A stretch of DNA of 64,000 bases from Acidovorax soli (GCF_014207955.1 NZ_JACHLK010000001.1:248001-312000), one strand, 5' to 3'. Counted from the stretch's first letter, positions 50,790 to 60,623 are shown. Notes: generated by a model from the sequence alone, not told the origin. A program made the numbers and translations.

Positions 50790-51689
50790 ATGAAATTGCT
50801 TCGCTTCCAATCGTCCGGCCGCAACGGCTGGGCCGTGTGCCACCCCGCCACCGGTGCATGGCATGGCTGCACGCAGGGCGCGCCCGCCTACCCCGGCGAT
50901 GTGGACCAGCTGCTGCGCGAAGGCCGCACCGCGCTGGACGGCGCGGCCGCCACCATGGCCCGCCAGCCCGTGGTGGACCTGGCCGCCGTGCAGCTGCTGG
51001 CCCCCGTGGCCCGCCCCGCCAAAATCATCTGCGTGGGCCTGAACTACCGCGACCACACGGCCGAAAGCGGCTTCGTGCAGCCCGCCTACCCCACCCTGTT
51101 CGCGCGCTTCAACTCCAGCGTCATCCCGCACGGCGCGCCGCTGCTGCACTCGCCCCTGTCGGATTCACTGGACTTCGAGGGCGAGCTGGTCGCGGTGATT
51201 GGCACCGGCGGCAGCCGCATCACCCGTGAGGACGCCCTCTCGCACGTGCTGGGCTATTCGGTCTTCAACGACGCCAGCGTGCGCGAATACCAGTTCAAGA
51301 CCCCGCAATGGACCATGGGCAAGAACTTCGACGGCACGGGCGCCTTCGGCCCCTGCCTGGTCACGGCCGACGAGCTGCCCCCGGGGGCGCGCGGCCTGCA
51401 GCTGGAAACCCGGCTGAACGGCCAGACCGTGCAGTCGGCCAACACCGACGACATGGTGTTCGACATCGAATCGCTGATCGTCACCATCAGCGAGGCCATC
51501 ACGCTGGAGGCCGGCGACCTGATCGTGGCCGGCACGCCGGCCGGCATCGGCCATGCGCGCGAGCCGCGCCTGTACATGAAGCCCGGCGACACCTGCGAGG
51601 TGGAGATCGAGCGCATCGGCCTGCTGCGCAACCCCGTGCAGTCCCAGCATGCCAGTGCCCCCCGCCCGTCCGAACCCGCCATCGCTTGA
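50790..51689 (+). CDS. Fumarylacetoacetate hydrolase family protein
   Basis: A 299-residue FAH-fold enzyme of the short, single-domain type. Motifs: IICVGLNYRDHTAESG, PTLFARFNSSVIPHG, DSLDFEGELVAVIGTGG (metal Glu residues), YSVFNDASVREYQFKT, MGKNFDGTGAFGPCL and AGTPAGIGHAREPRLY. Such enzymes act as acylpyruvate hydrolases, oxaloacetate decarboxylases or 2-keto-acid hydratases. It begins the TRAP cluster, 24 bases before dctP, so the transported acid is probably converted into a keto-acid that this enzyme cleaves (inference). Confidence 0.9.
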   Translation: MKLLRFQSSGRNGWAVCHPATGAWHGCTQGAPAYPGDVDQLLREGRTALDGAAATMARQPVVDLAAVQLLAPVARPAKIICVGLNYRDHTAESGFVQPAYPTLFARFNSSVIPHGAPLLHSPLSDSLDFEGELVAVIGTGGSRITREDALSHVLGYSVFNDASVREYQFKTPQWTMGKNFDGTGAFGPCLVTADELPPGARGLQLETRLNGQTVQSANTDDMVFDIESLIVTISEAITLEAGDLIVAGTPAGIGHAREPRLYMKPGDTCEVEIERIGLLRNPVQSQHASAPRPSEPAIA

Positions 51690-51713
51690 CCGAACACACC
51701 CAAGGAGACAGCC

Positions 51714-52742
51714 ATGCCATTGAACCGATTGCTGCGCGCCACCCTCGTCGGCACGCTCACCGCCCTGGCCGCCCTCGGCGTCCAGGCCCAGGACGTCAAG
51801 GCGCGCACCGCGCGCTTCGGCCATGGCCTGGCCGACAACCACCCCGCCGGCCTGGCGGCCAAGCAGTTCGCCGCCGACATGGACAAGGCCACCGGCGGCA
51901 AGATGAAGATCACCGTGATCGCCAACCAGGCCCTGGGGCCGGACCCGCAGATGCTGGGCGCCCTGCAGGGCGGCGTGCAGGAGTTCTACACCGGCAGCGC
52001 GCTGGCACTGCTCGGCCAGGTCAAGGAACTGGGCTTCCAGGACGTGCCCTTTTTGTTCAACACCGAGGCCGAGGCGCACGCTGTGTTCGACGGCCCCGTG
52101 GGCCAGTACCTCAACACCAAGCTCGCCGGCGTGGGCATCCACGTGCTGGGCTGGTGGGAAAACGGCTTTCGCCACATCACCAACTCGCGCCGGCCGGTAA
52201 ACAAGATCGACGACCTCAAGGGCCTGAAGCTGCGCACCCAGCCCAACCCGCTCACGCTCGATGCCTTCAAGGCCATCGGCGCCAACGCCTCGCCCCTGCC
52301 CTGGTCGGAGCTCTTCGTGGCACTGGAAACCAAGGCCTTTGACGGGCAGGAGAACCCCGTCGTGCTGATGTACACCCAGCGCTTCTACGAGGTGCAGAAG
52401 TACATGACGCTCTCGGGCCATGTCTACTCGCCGCTGATCTTCGCCGTGTCCAAGAAGTACTGGGACAGCCTCTCGGCCGACGAGAAGCAGATGATGACCA
52501 CTGCCGCCAAGAGCGCCACGGCCTACCAGCGCAAGACCACCGCGGCCGAGGCCGGCGCCGCGCTGCAGGGCATGAAGGACAAGGGCATGCAGGTGACGCA
52601 GTTCTCCGAGGCCGACCTGCAGGCCATCCGCGACAAGGTGCCGCCGGCCATCGCGCCGCACCTGGAGAAGATCGGCCCCGAGTTCATGGCCCTGGTGCGT
52701 GGCGAGATCGCCAAGGCGCGCGCCGCCGGCAAGCCGCAGTGA
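51714..52742 (+). CDS. dctP: TRAP transporter solute-binding protein (DctP family)
   Basis: A 342-residue periplasmic binding protein with a signal peptide ending in GVQAQD. DctP motifs: FGHGLADNHPAGLAAKQFAAD, LGFQDVPFLFNTEAEAHAVF, LGWWENGFRHITNSRRPV and LKLRTQPNPLTLDAFKAIGA, where the Arg binds the ligand carboxylate. It supplies DctQM at 54177-55968. The GTGA overlap at the end couples it to the oxidase gene. Confidence 0.93.
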   Translation: MPLNRLLRATLVGTLTALAALGVQAQDVKARTARFGHGLADNHPAGLAAKQFAADMDKATGGKMKITVIANQALGPDPQMLGALQGGVQEFYTGSALALLGQVKELGFQDVPFLFNTEAEAHAVFDGPVGQYLNTKLAGVGIHVLGWWENGFRHITNSRRPVNKIDDLKGLKLRTQPNPLTLDAFKAIGANASPLPWSELFVALETKAFDGQENPVVLMYTQRFYEVQKYMTLSGHVYSPLIFAVSKKYWDSLSADEKQMMTTAAKSATAYQRKTTAAEAGAALQGMKDKGMQVTQFSEADLQAIRDKVPPAIAPHLEKIGPEFMALVRGEIAKARAAGKPQ

Positions 52743-54145
52743 GCGCAGTGAACGACATGCCCCAGCGCCCGCCCCTGCCCCCCGCCTTCCTTGGTGCGCT
52801 GGAGACGCTGCTCGGCCCGCGCCTGTCCACCAGCCCGGCGGTGTGCGCGCACCACGGGCGCGACGAGTCGATCTTTGCGGCCATGCCGCCTGACGCCGTG
52901 GTCCATGCACGCACGCAGGACGAGGTGGTGGCCATCGTGCGCCTGTGCCGCGACCATGGCGTTCCCCTCGTGCCCTATGGTGCGGGTTCGTCGCTCGAAG
53001 GCCACACGCTGGCCACCCAGGGCGGCCTCACGCTGAACCTGCAGCAGATGGACCGGGTGATCGCCATCCACCCCGAGGACCAGACCGCCACCGTGCAGCC
53101 CGGGGTGACGCGCAAGGCGCTCAATGCGGAACTGCGCGACACCGGCCTGTTCTTTCCCATCGACCCCGGGGCCGACGCCACCATCGGCGGCATGTGCGCC
53201 ACACGCGCCAGCGGCACCAACGCCGTGCGCTACGGCACCATGCGCGAGAACGTGCTCAACCTCACCGTGGTCACGGCCGATGGTGAGGTGGTCAGGACCG
53301 GCCAGCGCGCGCGCAAGTCGGCCGCGGGCTACGACCTCACGCGCCTGTTCGTGGGCTCGGAAGGCACCCTCGGCGTGGTGGTGGAGGCCACGGTGCGCCT
53401 GTACCCGCTGCCCGAGAGCGTGATGGCCGCGGTCTGCGCCTTCCCCGACATCGGCGCCGCCGTGCAGGTGGTGGTGCAGACCATCCAGCTCGGCGTACCG
53501 ATCGCGCGCTGCGAGTTCGTCGACGCCACGGCCATCCGTGCGCTCAACGGCTACAGCCGCACCGGCCTGCCCGAGCAGCCCCACCTGTTCTTCGAGTTCC
53601 ACGGCAGCGAGGCCGGCGTGAAAGAGCAGGTTGCCATCGTGCAGGCCCTGGCACAGGACGGCGGCGGCGCCCAGTTCCAGTGGGCCAGCAGCCCCGAGGA
53701 ACGCACCCGCCTGTGGGAGGCACGGCACAACGTCTACTTCGCCGCGCTGCAGCTGCGCCCGGGCTGCCGCTCGGTGGTCACCGATGTCTGCGTGCCGATC
53801 TCGCGCCTGGCCGAATGCGTGGGCCAGACCGCGCAGGACCTGCAGCAGTCGGGCATGCTGGGCCCCATCGTGGGCCATGTGGGCGACGGCAACTTCCACG
53901 TGCAGATGCTGGTGGACGCCGCCGACCACCAGGAGGTGGAGCAGGCCGAGGCGCTCAATGCCCGGCTGGTGCGGCGCGCGCTGGCCATGGAGGGCACCTG
54001 CACCGGCGAGCATGGGGTGGGCCTGCACAAGCAGGGCTTTCTGCTCGACGAGCTGGGGGCCAGCTCGGTGGCTCTGATGCGCCAGATCAAGCACGCCATG
54101 GACCCGCACAACCTCATGAACCCCGGCAAGGTCTTCGCGTTCTGA
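52739..54145 (+). CDS. FAD-linked oxidase, GlcD/D-lactate dehydrogenase type
   Basis: A 468-residue flavoprotein. The FAD-binding domain has PLVPYGAGSSLEGHTL, LQQMDRVIAIHPEDQTATVQ, PGADATIGGMCATRASGTNA and GYDLTRLFVGSEGTLGVV. The C-terminal oxidase domain has VGHVGDGNFHVQMLVD and CTGEHGVGLHKQGFL. It oxidises 2-hydroxy acids such as D-lactate or glycolate. The GTG start overlaps the dctP stop; an ATG at 52757 is possible. Its position between dctP and dctQM shows that its substrate is probably the transported hydroxy-acid. Confidence 0.9.
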   Translation: MSAVNDMPQRPPLPPAFLGALETLLGPRLSTSPAVCAHHGRDESIFAAMPPDAVVHARTQDEVVAIVRLCRDHGVPLVPYGAGSSLEGHTLATQGGLTLNLQQMDRVIAIHPEDQTATVQPGVTRKALNAELRDTGLFFPIDPGADATIGGMCATRASGTNAVRYGTMRENVLNLTVVTADGEVVRTGQRARKSAAGYDLTRLFVGSEGTLGVVVEATVRLYPLPESVMAAVCAFPDIGAAVQVVVQTIQLGVPIARCEFVDATAIRALNGYSRTGLPEQPHLFFEFHGSEAGVKEQVAIVQALAQDGGGAQFQWASSPEERTRLWEARHNVYFAALQLRPGCRSVVTDVCVPISRLAECVGQTAQDLQQSGMLGPIVGHVGDGNFHVQMLVDAADHQEVEQAEALNARLVRRALAMEGTCTGEHGVGLHKQGFLLDELGASSVALMRQIKHAMDPHNLMNPGKVFAF

Positions 54146-54176
54146 CGCGGCCTCCCCGCCCTTTCTCCCACTTTCC

Positions 54177-54683
54177 ATGAAGCAACTCATCCACTGGTAT
54201 TTCAAGGCGCTGGAGGGGATCGTCGTGCTGTGCCTGGCCGCCATGTGTGTCATGGTGTTCGGCAACGTGGTGCTGCGCCATTTCTTCGATTCGGGCATCA
54301 ATGTCTCCGAGGAGCTGTCGCGCTTCCTGTTCATCTGGCTGATCTTCCTGGGCGCCATCCTGGCGATGCGCGAAGGCGGCCACCTGGGCATGGACATGCT
54401 GGTGCACCGCCTCTCGGGCAAGGCACTGTTCGCGGCCGTGCTGCTGGCCCAGTGCATCACGCTGGCCTGCTGCGGCGTGCTGCTGTGGGGGTTGCTGCGC
54501 CAGCATGCGCTCAACATGGCCAACTCCGGCCTGGTGACCGGCATCTCGCTGGGCGTGGTGTACTCGGTGGCCTACCTGTGCGCGGCGTCCATCGGGGTCA
54601 TGACCGTGGCCAACATCGCGCGGCTGCTCAGCGGCCGCGTCAGCCCGGCCGCCCTGGTCGCCGTGAGCGAAGAAGGGGCCTGA
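54177..54683 (+). CDS. dctQ: TRAP transporter small permease (DctQ family)
   Basis: A 168-residue protein with four helices: FKALEGIVVLCLAAMCVMVF, LSRFLFIWLIFLGAILAM, LFAAVLLAQCITLACCGVLL and TGISLGVVYSVAYLCAASIGV. The pattern NVVLRHFFDSGINVSEELSR is typical of DctQ. It starts 31 bases after the oxidase stop and is followed by dctM 4 bases later. Confidence 0.93.
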   Translation: MKQLIHWYFKALEGIVVLCLAAMCVMVFGNVVLRHFFDSGINVSEELSRFLFIWLIFLGAILAMREGGHLGMDMLVHRLSGKALFAAVLLAQCITLACCGVLLWGLLRQHALNMANSGLVTGISLGVVYSVAYLCAASIGVMTVANIARLLSGRVSPAALVAVSEEGA

Positions 54684-54687
54684 CATC

Positions 54688-55968
54688 ATGGTCGTCGCCG
54701 TCTTCGTGCTCTCGCTGCTGGCTGCCATGGCGCTGGGCGTGCCCATCGCCTTTTCGCTGATCGCCTGCGGCATGGCCATGATGTTCTACATGGACCTGTT
54801 CGACGCGCAGATCATCGCGCAGAACATGCTGTCCGGGGCCGACAGCTTCCCGCTCATGGCCATTCCCTTCTTCGTGCTCGCGGGCGAGCTCATGAACGCC
54901 GGTGGCATCTCGCGGCGCATCGTGGACGTGGCCAGCGCCTGGGTCGGGCACTTCAAGGGGGGCCTGGGTTACGTGGCCATCTTCGCCTGCGTGGTCATGG
55001 CCTCGCTCTCGGGCTCGGCCATCGCCGACACGGCCGCCGTCGCGGCGCTGCTGATCCCCATGATGCGCAAGGCCGGCTACGACATCCCGCGCGCCTCGGG
55101 GCTGATCGCCTCGGGCGGCATCATCGCGCCCGTGATCCCGCCGTCCATCGGCTTCGTAATGCTGGGCGTGGTGGGCAACATCTCCATCACCCAGCTGTTC
55201 ATCGCCGGCATCGTGCCGGGCTTGCTGATGGCACTGGCCCTGGTGTTCACCTGGATCTACCAGTCCCACCGCGACGGCATGCCGCGCGGCGAGCGCATGC
55301 CGCTGCGCCGGCGCCTGTCGGCCACCATCGCCGGTTTCTGGGCCCTGCTGCTGCCCGTGCTCATTGTGGGCGGGCTCAAGGCGGGCTACTTCACGCCCAC
55401 CGAGGCGGCCGTGGTGGCCGTGTTCTACGCACTGTTCATCGGCTTCGTGGTGTACCGCGAGCTGCGCTGGTCGCAGCTCTACGGCCTGCTCCTGGCCAGC
55501 GCCAAGACCTCGGCCGTGGTGATGTTCCTGGTGGCGGCGGCGCAGGTCTCGGCCTGGCTCATCGCCGCGGCCAACATCCCCATGGTGGTGGCCGACATGC
55601 TGCAGCCGCTGGTGGGCAGCCCGGTGCTGCTGATGCTGGTGATCATGGCGCTGGTCTTCGCCGTGGGCACGGCGCTCGACTTCGCGCCCACCATCCTGAT
55701 CCTGGTGCCCGTGCTGATGCCCGTGGTGCGCATGGCGGGCATCGACCCGGTGTACTTTGGCGTGCTGTTCATCATGAACAACGCCATCGGCCTCATCACC
55801 CCGCCCGTGGGCACGGTGCTCAACGTCGTCTGCGGTGTGGCGCGCGAGCGCATGGAGCCGGTGATACGCGCCGTCATGCCCTACCTGCTGGCACAGACGG
55901 CGGTGCTGCTGCTGCTGACGCTGTTCCCGCAGCTGGTGATGGGACCGCTGCGCTTCTTCACTCGGTAA
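54688..55968 (+). CDS. dctM: TRAP transporter large permease (DctM family)
   Basis: A 426-residue protein with about twelve helices. Hallmarks: DSFPLMAIPFFVLAGELMNA, SGSAIADTAAVAALLIPMMR, GLIASGGIIAPVIPPSIGFV and NNAIGLITPPVGTVLNVVCG. It couples solute uptake to sodium or proton entry. It ends the cluster; the next gene starts 71 bases on. Confidence 0.94.
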   Translation: MVVAVFVLSLLAAMALGVPIAFSLIACGMAMMFYMDLFDAQIIAQNMLSGADSFPLMAIPFFVLAGELMNAGGISRRIVDVASAWVGHFKGGLGYVAIFACVVMASLSGSAIADTAAVAALLIPMMRKAGYDIPRASGLIASGGIIAPVIPPSIGFVMLGVVGNISITQLFIAGIVPGLLMALALVFTWIYQSHRDGMPRGERMPLRRRLSATIAGFWALLLPVLIVGGLKAGYFTPTEAAVVAVFYALFIGFVVYRELRWSQLYGLLLASAKTSAVVMFLVAAAQVSAWLIAAANIPMVVADMLQPLVGSPVLLMLVIMALVFAVGTALDFAPTILILVPVLMPVVRMAGIDPVYFGVLFIMNNAIGLITPPVGTVLNVVCGVARERMEPVIRAVMPYLLAQTAVLLLLTLFPQLVMGPLRFFTR

Positions 55969-56039
55969 GGGGCGCCGCGGGCGGGCAGGCCAAGAAAAGG
56001 CCCGCCGGCCGTCGCACAAGCGGGCCTGGCGGCGCCACA

Positions 56040-57248
56040 ATGGCACCCATGCTGACCCTCCAAGACATCCATGCCGCCGCCGCCCGCGTCCAGGGCCATG
56101 TGCTCGACACGCCCTGCGTCGAGTCCAAGACGCTCTCGCAGATCGTGGGCGCGCAGGTCTTCCTCAAGTTCGAGAACCTGCAGTTCACCGCCTCCTTCAA
56201 GGAGCGCGGCGCCTGCAACAAGCTGGTGCAGCTGAGCGCCGAGGAGCAGGCCCGCGGCGTGATCGCCATGAGCGCCGGCAACCATGCCCAGGGTGTGGCC
56301 TACCACGCGCAGCGCCTGGGCCTGCGCGCGGTGATCGTGATGCCGCGCTTCACCCCGGGCGTGAAGGTGCAGCGCACGCGCGGCTTCGGCGCCGAGGTGG
56401 TGCTGCACGGCGACACCCTGGAGGAAGCGCGCGCCCATGCCTACCACCTGGCCGGTGAGCGCAGCCTGACCTTCGTGCACCCCTACGACGACGAGGCCGT
56501 GGCCGCGGGCCAGGGCACGCTGGCGCTGGAGATGCTGGCCGCCGTGCCCGACCTGGAGACCCTGGTGATCGCGGTGGGCGGCGGGGGCATGATCGCGGGC
56601 GTGGCCACGGCGGCCAAGGCGATCCGCCCGGGCATCGAGGTCGTGGGCGTGCAGACCCGGCGCTTCCCGGCCATGGTCAACGCCATCCAGGGCACGCAGC
56701 ACCCGCAAGGCACCTCGACCATCGCCGAGGGCATCGCCGTGGGCACGCCGGGCAAGATCACGCAGGAGATCATCGAGCACCTGGTCGATGACCTGCTGCT
56801 GGTGGACGAAGGCGACATCGAGCAGGCCGTGCTCATGCTGCTGGAGATCGAGAAGACCCTGGTCGAAGGCGCAGGCGCCGCCGGCCTGGCGGCGCTGGTG
56901 CGCCACCCCGAGCGCTTTGCGGGCAAGAAGGTCGGCCTCGTGCTCTCGGGCGGCAACATCGACCCGCTGCTGCTGGCGGCCATCATCGAGCGGGGCATGG
57001 TGCGCTCGGGCCGGCTGGCGCGCGTCAAGGTCAGCGCGCGCGACGTACCCGGCGTGCTCGCCCGCATCACGGCCATGGTGGCCGACACCGGCGCCAACAT
57101 CGAGGAGGTGCACCACCAGCGTGCCTTCACCATGCTGGCCGCACAGAATGTCGAGATCGAGCTGGTGCTGCAGACGCGCGGCAAGGAGCACATCGAAGAG
57201 GTGCTCACGCACCTGCGCGAAGGCGGCATGGAAGCCGGCTTGATGTAA
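56040..57248 (+). CDS. ilvA: Threonine dehydratase with ACT domain
   Basis: A 402-residue PLP enzyme of the catabolic-length type. PLP-binding Lys54 is in FTASFKERGACNK; the phosphate loop is VGGGGMIAGVATA; SAGNHAQGVAYHAQ is the substrate loop. One ACT-like domain (about residues 325-402) ends the protein, as in biodegradative or dual-function enzymes; true biosynthetic IlvA has two. It deaminates threonine to 2-oxobutyrate and ammonia. The ATG at 56049 is an alternative start. Confidence 0.9.
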   Translation: MAPMLTLQDIHAAAARVQGHVLDTPCVESKTLSQIVGAQVFLKFENLQFTASFKERGACNKLVQLSAEEQARGVIAMSAGNHAQGVAYHAQRLGLRAVIVMPRFTPGVKVQRTRGFGAEVVLHGDTLEEARAHAYHLAGERSLTFVHPYDDEAVAAGQGTLALEMLAAVPDLETLVIAVGGGGMIAGVATAAKAIRPGIEVVGVQTRRFPAMVNAIQGTQHPQGTSTIAEGIAVGTPGKITQEIIEHLVDDLLLVDEGDIEQAVLMLLEIEKTLVEGAGAAGLAALVRHPERFAGKKVGLVLSGGNIDPLLLAAIIERGMVRSGRLARVKVSARDVPGVLARITAMVADTGANIEEVHHQRAFTMLAAQNVEIELVLQTRGKEHIEEVLTHLREGGMEAGLM

Positions 57249-57356
57249 CCCCCTGAGGCGCTACGCGCCTTCCCCCTACAGGGGGACGCCCCCAGCGCAA
57301 AAGCTGGATACGCCGCCTTCGCGGCGGGGCGGCCCTTGCGCGGGGGCACTGGCCCA
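57249..57356 (+). repeat. Dispersed intergenic repeat, copy 2
   Basis: Begins CCCCCTGAGGCGCTACGCGC directly after the threonine dehydratase stop, then CCCCCTACAGGGGG hairpin, a variable AGCGCAAAAGCTGG part, CCGCCTTCGCGG hairpin, and ends GGGCGGCCCTTGCGCGGGGG then CACTGGCC. The outer blocks match copy 1 (15560-15665) read on the other strand; the inner hairpin differs. Confidence 0.7.
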
Positions 57357-57485
57357 GGCAGCGCCAATTCCGCGGCTCCTGGGAGTAACAGCAAAGGGGC
57401 TTGCGACACGGTCAATCAGAAAGCAAGGGCCGTTTTAAATACACCGGCTAGAATTGGCCAAGTTTTAAGCACCTGGAGCCCCGCC

Positions 57486-57632
57486 ATGTCCGACCACAAC
57501 ACCTCGCACGCCCCTGAAGAACATTCGGCCGACGCCGTGGAAAACGTGGTGCCATTGATGCCCATCGTGCTGCCTGTCGTGGGCGGCATCATGATGTTCC
57601 TGCTGGCATTCATTGCCGTGAACATGGCCTGA
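57486..57632 (+). CDS. Small single-span membrane protein
   Basis: A 48-residue protein. A polar acidic N-terminus ([20 protein letters not shown]) leads to one membrane helix ([20 protein letters not shown]). GGAG lies 9 bases before the ATG, and a clear terminator follows 33 bases after the stop, so it is a transcription unit of its own. No family is recognised; short proteins with this layout occur at the same place in related genomes, to my knowledge, but I cannot check. Confidence 0.65.
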   Translation: MSDHNTSHAPEEHSADAVENVVPLMPIVLPVVGGIMMFLLAFIAVNMA

Positions 57633-57664
57633 TCGCCGCGGAGCGCCTTGCACGCCCCCTGGCA

Positions 57665-57690
57665 AGCCCCGCGCAGCGGGGCTTTTTTTT
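57665..57690 (+). terminator. Rho-independent terminator of the small membrane protein gene
   Basis: AGCCCC and GGGGCT form the stem (loop GCGCAGC), followed by eight T. It lies just before the queC ribosome site. Confidence 0.9.
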
Positions 57691-57729
57691 GCCTGTTTTT
57701 TCATCACCCTCAACCGCCAGGAGTTCGCC

Positions 57730-58437
57730 ATGAGACCCGGAAGCGCATTGGTTCTTTTCTCCGGTGGACAGGATTCCACCACCTGCCTGGCATGGGCGCT
57801 CAGGCATTTCGCCCATGTCGAAACCATCGGCTTCGACTATGGCCAGCGCCACCACATCGAGCTGGCCGCCCGCCAGACCGTGCTCTCGGCCCTGCGCGAG
57901 CGCTTTCCCGAGTGGGCCGCCCGCCTGGGCGAAGACCACATGCTCGACCTGGCCGTGCTGGGCCGCATCAGCGACACGGCCCTCACCAGCGCCACCGAGA
58001 TCCAGATGACCGCGGCCGGCCTGCCCAACACCTTCGTGCCCGGGCGCAACCTGCTGTTCTTCAACCTGGCAGCCGCCGTGGGCTACCGGCGTGGCCTGCA
58101 CACCCTGGTGGGCGGCATGTGCGAGACCGATTTCTCGGGCTACCCCGATTGCCGCGATGACACCTTGAAGGCCCTGCAGGTGGCCGTGTCGCTGGGCATG
58201 GGCCAGCGCTTCACCTTCGAGACGCCGCTGATGTGGCTGGACAAGGCCGAGACCTGGCAGATGGCCCAGGACCTGGGCGGCCAGGCCCTGGTGGACCTGG
58301 TGCTGGAGGAGTCCCACACCTGCTACCACGGCGTGCGCGGCGAGCGCCACGCCTGGGGCTACGGCTGCGGCAGCTGCCCGGCCTGCGCGCTGCGCAAGGC
58401 CGGCTACGAGCGCTGGACCGCCTCCGCGGGGAGCTGA
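57730..58437 (+). CDS. queC: 7-cyano-7-deazaguanine synthase
   Basis: A 235-residue QueC. PP-loop [69 protein letters not shown]; and the zinc-binding [25 protein letters not shown] with four Cys. It converts 7-carboxy-7-deazaguanine and ammonia to preQ0 for queuosine. QueD and QueE are not in the window. The 290-base gap to pckG contains hairpins described below. Confidence 0.96.
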   Translation: MRPGSALVLFSGGQDSTTCLAWALRHFAHVETIGFDYGQRHHIELAARQTVLSALRERFPEWAARLGEDHMLDLAVLGRISDTALTSATEIQMTAAGLPNTFVPGRNLLFFNLAAAVGYRRGLHTLVGGMCETDFSGYPDCRDDTLKALQVAVSLGMGQRFTFETPLMWLDKAETWQMAQDLGGQALVDLVLEESHTCYHGVRGERHAWGYGCGSCPACALRKAGYERWTASAGS

Positions 58438-58446
58438 AAGGCCCCA

Positions 58447-58494
58447 AAAGGTCCGCATAACCCTATGCTTTTTTTGCATTGTTTTAGGACCTTT
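58447..58494 (+). terminator. Nested hairpins after queC
   Basis: GCATA-ACCC-TATGC followed by seven T (58455-58475) is a short rho-independent terminator. It lies inside a wider AAAGGTCC/GGACCTTT inverted repeat, so two alternative structures are possible. Confidence 0.55.
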
Positions 58495-58622
58495 CTGACA
58501 GACAAATTGGCGGCAGATTCATAAAATCGACATCCCAGCCGACCCGCGGAATCCGTGGAACCCGTCCTCCACCCCGTGGGGATGAACCGCGCCCCGCCCG
58601 CCGACTGAGCCAGAAAGCCGTT

Positions 58623-58698
58623 TTTTCAAAGGCAGCGCTCAGCATCCGCACCTGCGCCAGGCCTCTCGCCCCGGGTCCCGGGACGCTTCCTTTGAAAA
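58623..58698 (+). promoter_or_regulatory. Long-range inverted repeat in the pckG leader
   Basis: TTTTCAAAGG and CCTTTGAAAA (58623-58632 and 58689-58698) are perfect 10-base complements flanking a 56-base GC-rich loop, ending 28 bases before the pckG ATG. This could be a leader structure that controls pckG expression. Confidence 0.4.
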
Positions 58699-58726
58699 GA
58701 CTGTTTTTCAACTTAGGAAGCTCCCG

Positions 58727-60589
58727 ATGAACGCACCCACCATGCAGGGCCTGAACCTCAACGCCCCCGCACACGTCAAGAACGCCCGGCTGCTCGCCTG
58801 GGTGGCCGACATGGCCGCCCTGTGCAAGCCCGACAGCATCTACTGGTGCGATGGCAGCCAGCAGGAATACGACCGCCTGTGCCAGCAACTGGTCGACGCC
58901 GGTACCTTCAAGAAGCTCAACCCCGCCAAGCGCCCCGGCAGCTACCTGGCCTGGTCCGACCCCTCGGACGTGGCGCGCGTGGAAGACCGCACCTACATCT
59001 GCTCGGCCGCCAAGGAAGACGCCGGCCCGACCAACAACTGGATGGCCCCGGCCGAGATGCGCGCCACGCTGCAGCCCCTGTTCGACGGCTGCATGAAGGG
59101 CCGCACCATGTACGTGGTGCCCTTCAGCATGGGCCCGCTGGGCTCGCCCATCGCCCACATCGGCATCGAGCTGTCCGACAGCCCTTACGTGGCCGTCAAC
59201 ATGAAGATCATGACCCGCATGGGCAAGGCCGTGTACGACGTGCTCGGCGTGGACGGCGAGTTCGTGCCCTGCGTGCACACCGTGGGCGCCCCTCTGGCCG
59301 CCGGCGAGAAGGATGTGTCCTGGCCCTGCAACAAGACCAAGTACATCGTGCACTACCCCGAGACGCGCGAGATCTGGAGCTACGGTTCGGGCTACGGCGG
59401 CAATGCGCTGCTGGGCAAGAAGTGCTTCGCGCTGCGCATCGCCTCGACCATGGGCCGCGACCAGGGCTGGCTGGCCGAGCACATGCTGATCCTGGGCGTG
59501 ACGAACCCCGAAGGCAAGAAGTACCACGTGGCTGCTGCCTTCCCCAGTGCCTGCGGCAAGACCAACTTCTCGATGCTGGTGCCGCCGGAGGCCTTCAACG
59601 GCTGGAAGGTCACGACCATCGGCGACGACATCGCCTGGATCAAGCCCCAGGCCGACGGCAGCCTGCGCGCCATCAACCCCGAGGCCGGCTACTTCGGCGT
59701 GGCCCCCGGCACCAACACGCTGACCAACCCCAACTGCATGGCCAGCCTGGACAAGGACGTGATCTTCACCAACGTGGCCCTGACCGATGACGGCGACGTC
59801 TGGTGGGAAGGCATGGAGAAGGACAACGGCGGCCAGCCCGCGCACCTGATCGACTGGCAAGGCAAGGACTGGACGCCCGAGATCGCCAAGCAGACCGGTG
59901 CCAAGGCCGCCCACCCCAACGCCCGCTTCACCGTGGCCGCGACCAACAACCCCGCGCTCGATGCCGCCTGGGACGACCCCAAGGGCGTGAAGATCGACGC
60001 CTTCATCTTCGGCGGCCGCCGCTCCACCACCGTGCCGCTGGTGACCGAGGCGAAGAGCTGGACCGAAGGCGTCTACATGGCCGCCACCATGGGTTCGGAA
60101 ACCACCGCTGCGGCTTTTGGCCAGCAGGGCGTGGTGCGCCGCGACCCCTTCGCCATGCTGCCCTTCATGGGCTACAACATGAGCGACTACTTCCAGCACT
60201 GGCTCAACCTGGGTGAGAAGCTGGCCGCCTCGGGCGCCACCCTGCCACGCATCTACACGACCAACTGGTTCCGCAAGGACGAGGCCGGCAAGTTCGTCTG
60301 GCCCGGCTATGGCGAGAACATGCGCGTGCTCAAGTGGATGATCGACCGCCTGGAAGGCAAAGCCCAGGGCCAGGACACCATGTTCGGCGTGGCCCCGGCC
60401 TACGCCGAGATCAATTGGACCGGCCTCGATTTCAGCGCCGCCCAGTTCGACACCGTGACCAGCATCGACAAGGCCGCCTGGACCGAGGAACTCAAGCTGC
60501 ACACTGCCCACTTCGAGCAACTGGCCTACCACCTGCCACAGGCCCTGCTGGACACCAAGGCTGCCATCGAAAAGCGCCTGGCCGCCTGA
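58727..60589 (+). CDS. pckG: Phosphoenolpyruvate carboxykinase (GTP)
   Basis: A 620-residue GTP-dependent PEPCK, close to the usual 600-620. It makes PEP from oxaloacetate for gluconeogenesis. Visible: [40 protein letters not shown], the kinase P-loop [25 protein letters not shown] (metal Asp) and [14 protein letters not shown], plus [12 protein letters not shown] near the C-terminus. AGGAAG precedes the ATG. It is a single-gene unit with its own terminator. It would feed on acids from the TRAP and Tct systems. Confidence 0.97.
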   Translation: MNAPTMQGLNLNAPAHVKNARLLAWVADMAALCKPDSIYWCDGSQQEYDRLCQQLVDAGTFKKLNPAKRPGSYLAWSDPSDVARVEDRTYICSAAKEDAGPTNNWMAPAEMRATLQPLFDGCMKGRTMYVVPFSMGPLGSPIAHIGIELSDSPYVAVNMKIMTRMGKAVYDVLGVDGEFVPCVHTVGAPLAAGEKDVSWPCNKTKYIVHYPETREIWSYGSGYGGNALLGKKCFALRIASTMGRDQGWLAEHMLILGVTNPEGKKYHVAAAFPSACGKTNFSMLVPPEAFNGWKVTTIGDDIAWIKPQADGSLRAINPEAGYFGVAPGTNTLTNPNCMASLDKDVIFTNVALTDDGDVWWEGMEKDNGGQPAHLIDWQGKDWTPEIAKQTGAKAAHPNARFTVAATNNPALDAAWDDPKGVKIDAFIFGGRRSTTVPLVTEAKSWTEGVYMAATMGSETTAAAFGQQGVVRRDPFAMLPFMGYNMSDYFQHWLNLGEKLAASGATLPRIYTTNWFRKDEAGKFVWPGYGENMRVLKWMIDRLEGKAQGQDTMFGVAPAYAEINWTGLDFSAAQFDTVTSIDKAAWTEELKLHTAHFEQLAYHLPQALLDTKAAIEKRLAA

Positions 60590-60623
60590 CCACGGCAGAG
60601 CCTGGCGTAGCCGGGCCTGCACC

